Shown in pieces: positions 10,540 through 20,400 of a stretch of 64,000 nucleotides of DNA. The position numbers and the translations under genes were made by a program. The notes under the pieces are model-generated. The model made no database searches, was not told where the DNA came from, and saw only the letters and a list, made by a program, of their open reading frames with translations. The DNA lies in NCBI GenBank assembly GCA_964023275.1, contig OZ029913.1, positions 47,185,976-47,249,975 on the forward strand, given 5' to 3'. The stretch is from Norana najaformis (Eukaryota; Annelida; Clitellata; Crassiclitellata; Hormogastridae). Positions within the stretch are counted from its first letter, which is position 1. Every line of letters begins with the position of its first letter.

Positions 10540-12402
10540 ATTGTAATTGTAATTTGAGATTTATAAAGCGCCTCTTAGAGGATAAACTAAGAAGAGGTGC
10601 TTCCGACCCGAAAAAGTAAAATCACTGTTGAACAGTACAGTCTTCAGGCGCCTGCGGAACACTGAGAGGGGGAGAGAAAGGAGCTCAAGTCGCAATACTC
10701 GAGGGAGACGATTCCAGCAAGTGGGGCCAACGTAGGCAAAGCTTCTGGACTAGGCTGCAGCGGTACGCATGCGAGGGACAAACAGGAGATCTTGAGTGGC
10801 CGAGCGAAGGTTGCTACGGCCCGGCAACGAGGAGACCAAAGTGCAGAAGTCAATGAGGTAAAGGGGAGCAGAGCCAACAACACAATTGCGCATGAGGGAG
10901 AGGATCTTAAAGTGGACACGCTGCTGGACGGGGAGCCAGTGAAGAGTGTCACGATTATAAGACGAGATGTGGCCATACTTTGGAATGCCCCCTATGAGAC
11001 GAGCAGCAGAGTTGAGCACAGATTGTAGCTTAGCAGTGTTGGCAAGCGACAGGCCGGTAAAGATGGCGTTCCCAAAGTCAACCCTGGTGAAAATGAGGGC
11101 ATGGAACAGCGTGGAGAAAGCGTGAAAGGAAAGAGTACGGCGAATGGTACAGAGCTGACGAAGATGATAAAAATAAGAGCGAGAGACGCTGTTAACATGA
11201 GCAGACAGGGAAAGCTCCTGATCCAGTACAACCCAGAGATCCCGGACCGTAGTAGAGAAGGAGATATCTGGAAATGTTTGGCGTAAGGAGGAGAGATCGA
11301 TCTTGGCGAGCTGTAAGCGGCCACCAAGCCAGATGAACTGGGTCTTATTACAGTTCAAGCAGAGGGGAGTGGAGGACATCCACAGCTCAAGGACAGATGT
11401 GGCATCGAAAATCATCTGGACAAGGGCAGGGGCTGCCTCCGCCGGACCATGGGCACAAGCCTGTGTGTCGTCTGCATACTGAAGGACAGCAACACTCAGT
11501 GGGAGGAGGGTCCGAGCTAGATCAGAGGTATATAAAATATAGAGGAGAGGCGCTAGGACGGAACCCTGGGGGAGACCAAAAAATACGGGAGACCAAGGGG
11601 ACCGCGAGGGCCCAAAAACGACAGATTGAAGGCGGTCGGAGAGGAATGATCGAAACCAGGTGAGGGCAGAGCCAGTGATACCAAAGGATATCTCCAAACG
11701 CTCTTATAAGATGGAATGATCAACGGTACCGAAAGCAGCACTTACATCGAAAAGGGCCAGAAGGGTGACCTGCCTGCAATCAATAGCCCAAAAAACGTCA
11801 GCAAGAAGGCGAGTCATAAGTGATTCGGTGGAATGGTATTTCCTGAACCCAGACTGAAGAGGAGGCATAAGAGTGTTAGTGTCGAGGTAGTGAGATAGCT
11901 GACAAGAGACGGATCTTTCAAGGAGCTTGGAGAGAAAGGACGGGTTAGAAATGGGACGGTAATTACATGGGGCACTAGGGTCAAGGCTCTGGCGCTTCAA
12001 AGATGGAAAAACTACTGCGCGTTTGTGGGAGGGCGGGATTGAGCCCTCAGCCAAAGAAGTGTTACACAAAAATGAAAATAAGGAATAAGGTCGTCAATAA
12101 ATTTCTTAATTAAAAATGCACGAAGCGTGTCCAGTTCACAGGACTTGGCTGGTTAGTTCAAGATTAGCTGACGGACATCATCCAGAGATAAAGGGCTCCA
12201 ACTACTGAGCCTGGAAGACGTGGGAGGGAAAGAGGGAGGAGGCGAGCCCTCAGTAGACTGACGAACAGAGTCGATCTTCCCCCGCATGTAGTTAAGGTAG
12301 GCCGTGGCGGTGAACTGAGGCTGAACTGAAAAGCCGGAGGCGGTGGAGCGACCAAGGACAGCAGAGAGCGAGCGCCAAAGTCGTCGCGGATTACTCTTCA
12401 CT
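10540..12402 (-). mobile_element. LINE B, antisense copy 1
   Basis: Minus-strand frames 12153-12401 (NPRRLWRSLSAVLGRSTAS), 11704-12069 (FPSLKRQSLDPSAPCNYRPI; FDVSAAFGTVDHS, palm motif A) and 10750-11697 (GLPQGSVLAPLLYILYTSDL, motif B; VLQYADDTQACAHG, intact YADD motif C; then thumb and WLPVQQRVHFKI) form one RT ORF with a few breaks. The 3' end carries the complement of GGCGCTTTATAAATCTCAAA and an ATTGTAATTGTA tail at 10540. It is a CR1/L2-like element, 5' truncated at nearly the same point as copy 2. Confidence 0.92.
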
Positions 12403-13121
12403 CTAGATGCAATTCGGCGTCATTAAACAGACCCGGCTGCAGTTCAACCATTGTAAACTTGAGCCTGCTTTGCTCACCTCCTGGATTCGCCGGTGTTTCG
12501 GATTAAATATCTTGATAGTGTCACACATGATTCTGTGTGTGGGAGGAGACAGAAAGACAGAGAAAGAAAGAACGAACGAACGAAAGAAAGGAAGAAAGAG
12601 AGATATATATGTCACTACATTGTAGATTCTCGTTTCTGGAACCAAAAATACCCATCCATTTACTAGTGAGGGGGAAGAGAGAGAAATGGTCGGCAACTAT
12701 TGAATCACACGATGCAGACTGACATATCATGATTTCAACGACACGGTCGGTATCCGATCACGGCCTTCTATTTAGATGGTCGCCGATGCGAAACAACACG
12801 CTATCGTTATTAACATCTTTGGTCCGACAGCGGCAGCCACGTGACCACAGAGTTTACGACGCAGATTGGTCGACAGTTGTTCCGATCGGGTCGCTGGAGA
12901 ACGTGTGTTTATCTCACAGCTCGTTGGTTATAAATCTTATTAATCTGTTTTATATATGGCAGGACTGTTGGTACTTTCCGGAGTTCTTATTTCGCTTAAA
13001 ACAGTTGCTTAAGCTCACTTTTAGATTGATATTTGCAGAAAACCTGTCATGTATATGTCATAAACAGAGTGAAACAGTTAGATGGAATATTTACCACTGC
13101 AGTGTCACGTGCGCTTGGATA
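12403..13121. other. Unassigned, with a GA-rich microsatellite
   Basis: A GAAA/GAAC/GAAG-rich tract lies at about 12550-12610. Short frames on both strands (12407-12730 and 12729-13124) match nothing I recognise. Confidence 0.5.
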
Positions 13122-13215
13122 TGATGATAATAATAATTAGTAACTTGTAATGCTCCGGTATCTAATGCATAAGGCATCAAGCGATGGCTCATCAAAGCCA
13201 AACCGCAATGAGGTC
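13122..13215 (-). mobile_element. Solo LINE E 3' terminus, antisense
   Basis: GGTATCTAATGCATAAGGCA and TCAAGCGATGG are the reverse complement of the LINE E 3'UTR signature. An ATAATAATAATTAG tail lies to the left, as expected for an antisense copy. Confidence 0.7.
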
Positions 13216-13376
13216 AGTATCCCGAAGGTCAGTTCACAAATGTCTGTCAAGTTGAAGCACATATTCATATTCACGTTCGATCTTCATATTCACGTTCGAC
13301 ATCGAAAATGTCTGTCAAGCGCGACATCATATTCATACTCATATTCAAAATTTCATAGGAAAATCTGATATGCCTG

Positions 13377-13810
13377 GTTCTGACCTCCACTGTTTCCTCA
13401 TTCCTAAAATCACCCAATATAAAGACTACACACATGGAGCTACTCTAAACTCCCACAGGCTAATTTTTACAAACGCCCATTTGACGTAATACCCCTCCCC
13501 ATTCCACACATTAATGCATTGCCGCTGCCAACGGCAAAAAAAATGCAAAGTTCTGACCTACACTGTAAAATTATCTGTACTTATTCCTTAAATTATCTTA
13601 CCCAATATTAAAACTACACACATACAGCTACTCTAAACACCCAACAGGGTAATTTTTACAAATGCCCATTTCGACATAGTACCCCTCCCCATTTCACACA
13701 TATATGCATTGCTGCTGCCAACGGCAAAAACATGCAAAGTTCTGATCTCTACTGTAAAATTGTCTGTACTCTTTCCTAAAGTTTATTACCCAACATCAAA
13801 ACTACACTCA
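13377..13810. repeat. Tandem repeat of about 173-189 bp, roughly 2.4 copies
   Basis: Units begin GTTCTGACCTCCACTGT (13377), GTTCTGACCTACACTGT (13550) and GTTCTGATCTCTACTGT (13739, partial). Each full unit contains TAATTTTTACAAA, then CGCCCATTT or TGCCCATTTC, then ACCCCTCCCCATT and CTGCCAACGGCAAAAA. The array ends about 130 bp before the virus-like ORFs and may be part of that element, for example a promoter or terminal array. Confidence 0.9.
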
Positions 13811-13940
13811 GAGATACTCCAGTGTCCCATCGATGTGATATGTGGGCACCTTTGCTTGCTTGTGCTAAGAGTACTTGCTGCAAGCCGAAAATTTCAAGAC
13901 ATTATAATGGAACTCTGCGGGTAGGTACATTTAGATCCGT

Positions 13941-15104
13941 GTGTTGTTTTCTGCAAACGCAATGCTGGTTGATAAGTTTGGTGGAAGCAGTGTGGGTGCA
14001 CCAGCGGCAGAAGTGTGCCAGTTTAGCCCTGCCAGCCATGTCCGTAGGACAGGCGATACCATGTTGGGGATTCTCTCGGCTTTTGGGTTCCAGCTGACAG
14101 ACATCAGAGTGGCTCTGGCAGGCACAGATGCCGCAACGAAGGGCTATGCTGATACCATTGACCAGGACAACCTGCAGCTCAGTGGTGGGACAGTATCTGG
14201 TGTCCTTGATATGGGCGGCCACAGAGTGACTGGGCTCCCCACAGGCGCACCAACATTCGAAAGCGACGCTGCGAGTGTGGCACAAGTGTGGAAGGTGGTC
14301 ACCGAAACCAAAACAAAGAGCGACAGAGTACCCAAGGAGCCGTTGCACATGACCAACAAGTGGTACGTAGATGCACAGGACGCTGCCGTGATGAAGTACG
14401 TTGACGATCAGAATGCTGTCATCATGAGTTACTCGGATGAGAAGGACAAAACAGTGAGCACTGAAATGGGTACCACCATCAGGTGGTACGCGGACAAGAC
14501 GGATTCTACTGTCAGGAAGTACACGGACAATCTGGATGTTGTCGTCAAGAGGTACGCGGACGAGAAGGACGCTGCACTGAGCACTGTGCTGCATGCTGCC
14601 ACCAAGGATTACGCGGATGAGAAGGCCGCAACCAGACAGTACACGGGCGAAAAGATTGCCGCACTGAGCACTGTGCTGCGCGAAGACACCAAGCAGTACG
14701 CGGCCCAGAAGGCCACCACCGCCATGCAGTACACAGACAAGAAGGATGCCGTTGTCAGAGGCGCGCACATAACCAAGACTGGCGGTACCGTGTCAGGTGC
14801 TCTTGCGCCTCAGCTCGCCATTGGCGTGGAAGTTGGAGGGCCTGAGATCGACATAAAGCTCGGAGGCACCTTGTCTGCGGCCTCGCTGAACTATGGTGTA
14901 CAGATACGCAGGGGGGACATTGGGGCCTGCTGGCAAGCCACATGGGACGCCGATGGTTTACAATCTACCGTTGTGACAGAGATGTCTCTACCGCAATCTG
15001 CACTTTTGCAAATTCAAGAAAATTCTGCAGAACCCCGAAAATGCTCAAGATGCAGCCACCAAGAGCTACTATTCAAAGCAGTGATGGGTACATACCAACC
15101 TTGA
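13941..15104 (+). CDS. Phage-tail-fibre-like protein of a virus-like element
   Basis: A 387-residue open frame, richer in GC than its surroundings. Residues 78-115 (LSGGTVSGVLDMGGHRVTGL, then SDAASV) have the layout of the repeated stalk motif of tailed-phage side-tail fibres. The GGTVSG block returns at residues 281-286. Between them, Tyr-x-Asp motifs start at residues 142, 153, 164, 183, 194, 205, 224, 234, 253 and 264. The spacings are 11, 11, 19, 11, 11, 19, 10, 19 and 11, a hendecad-type helical stalk expected to trimerise. There is no signal peptide or membrane segment. The C-terminus after about residue 340 looks frame-damaged: AAT-rich codons resembling a further DAATKSYY motif continue in another frame at about 15045. 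Whether it derives from an integrated virus, a Polinton-like element or a captured gene is not decided by sequence alone. A host structural protein is the main alternative. Confidence 0.6.
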   Translation: MLFSANAMLVDKFGGSSVGAPAAEVCQFSPASHVRRTGDTMLGILSAFGFQLTDIRVALAGTDAATKGYADTIDQDNLQLSGGTVSGVLDMGGHRVTGLPTGAPTFESDAASVAQVWKVVTETKTKSDRVPKEPLHMTNKWYVDAQDAAVMKYVDDQNAVIMSYSDEKDKTVSTEMGTTIRWYADKTDSTVRKYTDNLDVVVKRYADEKDAALSTVLHAATKDYADEKAATRQYTGEKIAALSTVLREDTKQYAAQKATTAMQYTDKKDAVVRGAHITKTGGTVSGALAPQLAIGVEVGGPEIDIKLGGTLSAASLNYGVQIRRGDIGACWQATWDADGLQSTVVTEMSLPQSALLQIQENSAEPRKCSRCSHQELLFKAVMGTYQP

Positions 15105-15129
15105 GCTGAAACAATTCAAAATCTGGATT

Positions 15130-15560
15130 TATAGTATGTAAAAGTTCGTTCTACGACAAACTACACCATCTGTACATGGCACTTAAACCACTCGCCGGGA
15201 GTGAGTGGATAACTGCTGACCAGGTGGCTGGAGCTTGGATCCAGATTCAGTGTCCTACTGCCGTGCGCATTTGGAAAGTCTGCCTCACCAGTCGGAGATC
15301 TAACATAAACGGATTTTGCGGTTGGAACTCACAGGCACCAAGAGTGGTAGTAGATTCACGATACTTCTGAGGTCTCACATCGTGTTGGGCAAAAGGGCGC
15401 AGGAGTTTGTCATTACAACAAGTTCGCCATATAGCATCTACCGGTTAAGCGTAGTTGCCACGGAATCAACCAAAACAGGGCTATCACACTTCCAAATCTT
15501 CACGTGGGCACATCTGGCCTCCCCGATTAAAAAACACGCTTGCTCTCGGAACATTTAATG
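15130..15560 (+). pseudogene. Discoidin/galactose-binding-like fragment, frameshifted
   Basis: One frame (15176-15370) begins LKPLAGSEWITADQVAGAW then IQIQCPTAVRIWKVCLTSR. The neighbouring frame (15316-15558) continues with LELTGTKSGSRFTIL and IYRLSVVATES...SHFQIF. The order W-I-x-I (mating to a carbohydrate- or ligand-binding jelly roll), WxLxGTxSGxxFTxL and YRLxV resembles F5/8-type (discoidin) domains, which often form the receptor-binding tip of fibre proteins. The domain is split over two frames near 15310-15370, so it is broken. It directly follows the fibre-like ORF and may once have been its C-terminal tip. Confidence 0.5.
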
Positions 15561-15660
15561 TAATATTGCCTCTATTTATTGTCACGATGAACATGTCGAA
15601 CTTGGCGGCCGACAAGCACTTCAAAATCCGGGCGTACCTAAGGCACCATAGGGGACCAAC

Positions 15661-16083
15661 ATGAGCAAATATTCCCTGAGCTGGGCCAATGGGCAGGCCA
15701 CACTGGGCTGTTGGGGCTATGATAACGTTAGACCTCCTACGCCCGAGCATTTGGCCGGCGTGCTTCACGCATTCCCGGATTATGAGGATGAGACCATTTA
15801 CAAGTGTGACTTCTACAAACAAGAGAGAAGAGACTATGAACACCAGACAGGTAGTACTTCCGTTGACTGCTTCGAGGTACACAACTACACATGTGTGATA
15901 TCTCTCGATCCACCAGACAAGGTTTCAGAGGGCCCTGGCTTCTGGAGATTCAGCGTGTCTGGTCATTTTGGCAGTGATGTTAAATTCAGTATTGTTCCAG
16001 ATGGACTAAATATCAGTTACGTAAACGCCCCTATCAAGGGCGATTTTGATTTAAACCGTACATTTTACACGTCGGCCCATTGA
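15661..16083 (+). CDS. Hypothetical protein of the virus-like module
   Basis: A 140-residue open frame starts ATGAGCAAATATTCCC. It has no predicted signal peptide or membrane helix, several Trp/Phe/Tyr residues and acidic patches (AFPDYEDETIYKCDF). I do not recognise the family. Strand, spacing (about 100 bp after the discoidin-like fragment) and GC content match the other ORFs of the module, suggesting a common origin. A small frame at about 15586-15662 (MNMSNLAADKHFKIRAYLRH) ends at its start by an ATGA overlap, the compact layout seen in viral genomes. Function unknown. Confidence 0.45.
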   Translation: MSKYSLSWANGQATLGCWGYDNVRPPTPEHLAGVLHAFPDYEDETIYKCDFYKQERRDYEHQTGSTSVDCFEVHNYTCVISLDPPDKVSEGPGFWRFSVSGHFGSDVKFSIVPDGLNISYVNAPIKGDFDLNRTFYTSAH

Positions 16084-16174
16084 GATGTTGAAGTCAAGGT
16101 ACTCGTGTTGGACGGAGTAGATGTAACACATCCTAAGGGGTATTCTGTGACTTAATGGTAGATAAACTATAGCC

Positions 16175-16480
16175 ATGTCGCTCTATCCACCTCTCACTGA
16201 TCCTGCCTTTCTAACTGAGATGACGCCGTCCATATTTCACTTACAGAAAATCGGTGAGCTCGAGACATTCCTGTGATCGGAGGTGGAAGTCCGAGGCCAT
16301 CTTCACACAAAGTATCATAGTGAATGCGGCCAATGGTGTGTCCACCGCCTTACAAATGTTATTATCGGTCTTGGGGTGGGTGTTGGAGGCGCAACCTTAC
16401 TAGCGACTGGGGTTGGACTCCCACCCGGCCTAATCCTTGAGGGTTTCACCGTGCTGGCTAGCCTGCTTGATGTGACCTAA
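16175..16480 (+). pseudogene. Gly-rich membrane-type protein, in-frame stop and truncated
   Basis: The frame opens MSLYPPLTDPAFLTEMTPSI, runs through an IFHLQKIGELETFL helix, hits one in-frame TGA (16274-16276), then continues to 16480. The second half is a long glycine-rich hydrophobic stretch (VIIGLGVGVGGATLLATGVG, then LPPGLILEGFTVLASLL), probably a membrane hairpin. I associate this N-terminal helix plus Gly-rich hairpin layout with an uncharacterised repeat-encoded family of invertebrate genomes in which a charged C-terminal helical tail normally follows. Here that tail is missing. Function unknown; a membrane or lysis/entry role would be speculation. Confidence 0.45.
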
Positions 16481-16681
16481 ATTAGAGAAGAAAAGAGCGG
16501 AATCTTCAGTTCATGGGCTGACTCATGAACACAGAATACTAGTGTGCTAGCTGGATTAGTGTGGACCTAGACTGGGACAAATAAAGAGAAGTGGAGGGAA
16601 CGTGTTGCATGGAACGAAGCCAACAGCAGCCGAGAACAGCGTAAACAACATCAAGCGATAATACAGTGTGTCTGATAAAAG
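16481..16681. other. End of virus-like module, boundary unclear
   Basis: No ORF is seen. No terminal inverted repeat matching the 13.4 kb side was found by eye. A GTAAGTAGTAAGTAAGTA tract at 16680 is the tail of the next LINE. Confidence 0.4.
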
Positions 16682-17627
16682 TAAGTAGTAAGTAAGTACG
16701 ATATTTGTTAACACTTCATGTGCCCATCGGCTGTGCGAGGAATTGTAGGCATGGATGAGTCACAGCAGTCAGACAACAAAAGCAAGACGGTACAAATAGG
16801 TCTAAAGCCACTTTACGAATATGTCTAACGAGATGTTGTTGTGAGTAATGTGAACAGGAAGACTGTTCCAGATGACTGGTGCAGAATTGCTGAATGCGTC
16901 TGGAGAATTCAGACCGATAGTCACGGATGTCAGGAAGAGACAGACGGCTTTGTTTAGCCAAGTGCAGAGATCTGGATGGCTGGTAGTGCTGTAAGGACGA
17001 TGATAGATAAGCAGGTTGATTGGGTGAGAGTCTTACGTTTAAGGAGGGCTATTTTGTAAGTGATCCTGGAACTGACAGGCAGCTAGTGTAGCTTTGCAAG
17101 TATAGGAGTGACATGATCAAACCTGTGGGTTCCTGTCACTAGTCAGGCTAGCGAGTTCTGGACATGATGCAGTTTGGCAATGTTGGACCGTGTAGTGCCA
17201 TACAGTAGGGAATTACAGTAGTCGGGTTTTTTTGACCTGACTACACTACAAGCGACTGTTTTCATAAGTTCCGGTGGCAAGCATGACCGAATTTGATGCA
17301 TGGCTTTAATATGGAAATATGAAGCCTTGCAGAAGCGGTGACGTGCTGGTGGAATGTTAGTTTAGAGTCAAGTGTCACTCCGAGATTCTTAAATGTTCCT
17401 GATAGTGAGATGTCCGCGCCTGCAGTGTTGACTGTTTTAGATCCACGATCGACTTCATTGATGAGGAAGTGCCAAGTACAATGACCAGACTTCTTTGGAT
17501 TTAGGTAGAGTCCGTTAGTTAGAAACCAGCAGTGTACTGCTTCAGTGCATCATGTTAGGTTGCTGGTGTCTGAGTCAATGTGATCAAGTGCTATGTATAG
17601 TTGGGTGTCATCGGCATACTTTTTTTG
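16682..17627 (-). mobile_element. LINE I, 3' part, antisense
   Basis: Minus-strand translation starts exactly at the RT motif C (YADDTQLYIALDHIDSD, about 17577-17627). It continues through GLYLNPKKS and GTFKNLGVTLDSKLTF to the C-terminal frame 16716-16961 (LSLPDIRDYRSEFSRRIQQF). Stops interrupt the middle. The TTAC-type tail (complement of GTAAGTAAGTA) is at 16682. The upstream half lies at 18317-18765, separated by a LINE D insertion. Confidence 0.85.
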
Positions 17628-18316
17628 TATTGTATTGCATTTGATAACTTGTATAGCACTTCTTACAGAACAAACTACTCAGAGGCGCTTCAAGCATGAG
17701 AACCCCTGGGAAATAAGAACGTCTTTAAACAACGAGCTGACTGAGCTCTATCACCAACAGTGACCCTTGCACAAAACGATAGCAGAAGTTCATTTCATAG
17801 AGAAGGACCAACAGCAAAAGCCCTCTGCTGAGCAAACAAGGACTTAACTCAGGGAACAATTAGATCAGACGATCTAGAGAACGTAAAGGACAGGATGAGA
17901 TACTAGAGTGTGGAAGCCGAATAAGATCACAAAGATATTTTGGAGCCTGGCCCATGTGAGCTCTAATTACCAGTGACAATAGTTTAAACTGAATACGAGA
18001 TTGGATAGGGAGCCAGTGAAGTTGCTGAATGATGTAATCAGAGATATGAGATAAACGAGGAAGACGTGATATTAACCTGGCCGCAGAATTTAGCACTGAT
18101 TGAAGGGAAGACAGCCAATACTTAGGCAAACCAGCAAGTACAGAGTTGCAGTAATCAATGCGACAGCATGTCATGAAATGAATCATAGTAGTAAAGACAG
18201 AGGAAGAAACAGAATGACAAACAACTCTTAAGCGCCTTAATTGGTAGTAACAAGACCGAGTCAAACTAGAGAACTGGTTTGCGAAGGTAAGGTTACAGTC
18301 AAGTATAACTGGTGGT
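17628..18316 (-). mobile_element. LINE D, 5'-truncated, antisense, inserted in LINE I
   Basis: The minus strand reads VILDCNLTFANQFSSLTRSC, YYQLRRLRVV, RIDYCNSVLAGLPKY, LHWLPIQSRIQFKLL and a C-terminus in 17860-18405. This is the CR1-like RT thumb and C-terminal region. The 3'UTR contains the complement of GAGTAGTTTGTTCTGTAAG, with a tail at about 17628-17645. The same 3' end occurs at 61.5 kb. It begins directly after LINE I codons for GINHHQ. Confidence 0.85.
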
Positions 18317-18765
18317 GATTGATGCCATGTGTGGAAATGACGCCAGCGACTGGATCCACATAAAACTTGAAAAGAATCGGGCCAAGAACCGACCCTTGTG
18401 GACACCGTATTCGCAGGTAGATGGCTGCGACCTTGATGCTGACATGTTGTGACCGGTCAGACAGGTAACTATGGATCCAATCTGGCGCAACATTGCTAAT
18501 GCCGAATGTCTTCTGCAGTCTAGTGATGAGTGTTGTTTTGTCGATTGTGTCTAAGGCAGGCAGAGAGATCGAGGCCGATAAGTAGGGTGGGCTGTCATCA
18601 TCCGGAAGCGGTGTAGACATCATCAAGGATCTTCAGTAAGGCCGTTTCAGTCAAGTGATGCCCACGGTAAGCTGACTGATGACTGTTAAAACTACAGGAG
18701 CTACTGACTTGTGACAATAGATGAGCCAGAAAGACATGTTCAAAAATTTTTGAAAGACAATTTCA
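18317..18765 (-). mobile_element. LINE I, RT palm part, antisense
   Basis: Minus-strand frames contain HQSAYRGHHLTETALLKIL (about 18640-18700), then LDTIDKTTLITRLQKTFGIS (motif A with its usual FD partly lost), SDRSQHVSI and CPQGSVLGPILFKFYVDP (motif B). They stop at GINHHQ (18317), the residues immediately before YADD. The YADD box resumes at 17627 beyond LINE D. The 5' end is truncated near 18765. Confidence 0.85.
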
Positions 18766-18939
18766 GCAAAATATAAATAACAGAAATTGAATTGTGATAC
18801 TTATCTCAGACCCAGACAATTTTAGCAAACTTAATGACTTTATGCTTTTATTTATTAAAACCAGAAACCAAGAAAATTGACTAAATTTACAATAGAATTT
18901 CAAAAAGCAGCCGACGCACAGACTATCTCAATTTCAAGT

Positions 18940-20400
18940 TAGTGGTGGTGTTTACATTTGCTTCAGAATTCCTTACCTTATTATCAACTAACCTGGACCA
19001 GCTTGTAAAATTCCCTACCAGCATTCATAATACTGCATTTGACCTCATTACGTCATCACTCTCGAGTTTATCACTTGAAATATCTTTCTCTTTTGATACA
19101 CCGTCTGATCATTACCCTATCTTTACATGTCTTAACATCCTACCTACTCCACATCCTGATCATGTCTTTCATTCTTTTCACTGCATTAGTTCAATAAACT
19201 TTGAAGCCTTCATACGAGATATATCCTGCTTAGACCTTGTTTTAAATCCCCCTTCATCTCTTGATGACTTCTCTTCCTACAACACCACTCTGCATGATTC
19301 TTGACAGACTTGCTCCTGTTATTACCAAATCCGGCTCTCGCTCTAACAATCCTTGGTACAATTCCTACCTCAAGGCCTTCAAATCCTTCTGGCAATGCCT
19401 TGAGCTTGCCTACAAATACATCCATGATCCTCAACAAAAATCTGCCCTTGAATCTGCCACAGATAATTACCATCATCTTCTAGCTATGACTAAAATGAGG
19501 TTTAACTCCTCTCTAGTTAGTTCCCATTACTTTAGCCCTTGCCTTCTTTGGAAAACTATAAACCAACTCCTACATCGAAACTCCTCCAGCCCACTTCCAA
19601 ATTCGCTTCCGTCTTCTTCAGTAGCTGACTTGTTCTGTTCTTTCTTTTTCTTTTCCAACATAATTAGTACCCTCCTTTTTCTTCAATCTGTCCTTTCCAA
19701 AATCACCAATTATCCACCTGCTAATTCTCCTATTTCTGATCACAACCCTCCAACCTGCCCACCTCGGTCTTCACTATGTCTTCCAACCTACATCATAGAC
19801 TGAAATACTACATCTGTTAAAATCTCTTCCAAATGAACAATGCGAACTACCTACTTCCTTACTGAAAGATTGCATCTGTTCTTGTTCCAGTTATTACTAA
19901 AATAGTTAACCTATCGTTGTCTGCTGGAAATTATAATTCCCCTTCTTTTTCAAACACTCTTGTTACTCTTGTTCTGAAGAAATCATCACTTGACAAAGAA
20001 ATCTTCATGTCCTACCAGCCTGTTTTAAACTTTTCTTTAATCTCCAAATTGACTGCAGGGATTGCCCTCTCTTGGATCAATGACTATCTAGTTTCCAACT
20101 CAATCCTTAACCAAGACCAGTCTGGTTTTACTAAACACCACTTAACTGGTATCCTGCTCACTTCTTTCTACAATAAGCTTGTTTCTGCCATTTGTCATCA
20201 ACAGGTTTCTTGCCTTTGCCTCCTTGATAATTCAGCAGCTTTTGACACCACTGATCACAATACCTTACTTGGTTTGATTTTATTGACTGATCTCCTGTGG
20301 ATACAGTACTGTCTCTCCTTTTGCTTTTTCTCAATTAAAACACTGGAAACCTCATCTCAACCCTACCCTCTCACTTATGGAGCTCCACATTGCTCTGTTA
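18940..20400 (+). mobile_element. LINE A, EN to RT palm (left part)
   Basis: Frames 18942-19304 (FASEFLTLLSTNLDQLVKF; FDTPSDHYPIFTCLNILP) and 19261-19803 (NNPWYNSYLKAFKSFWQCLE, linker) cover the endonuclease end and linker. Frame 19917-20423 carries the RT entry (LNQDQSGFTKHH) and motif A (LLDNSAAFDTTDHNTLL). Coding breaks off at GAPHCSV (20400), inside motif B, where LINE B is inserted. It resumes at 22245. The frames disagree in places, so it is not active. Confidence 0.9.

Noticed and set aside
12403..12730. Overlapping frames around the GA-rich tract
   Set aside because: Arg/Glu/Lys-rich translation of simple repeat; no domain on either strand.
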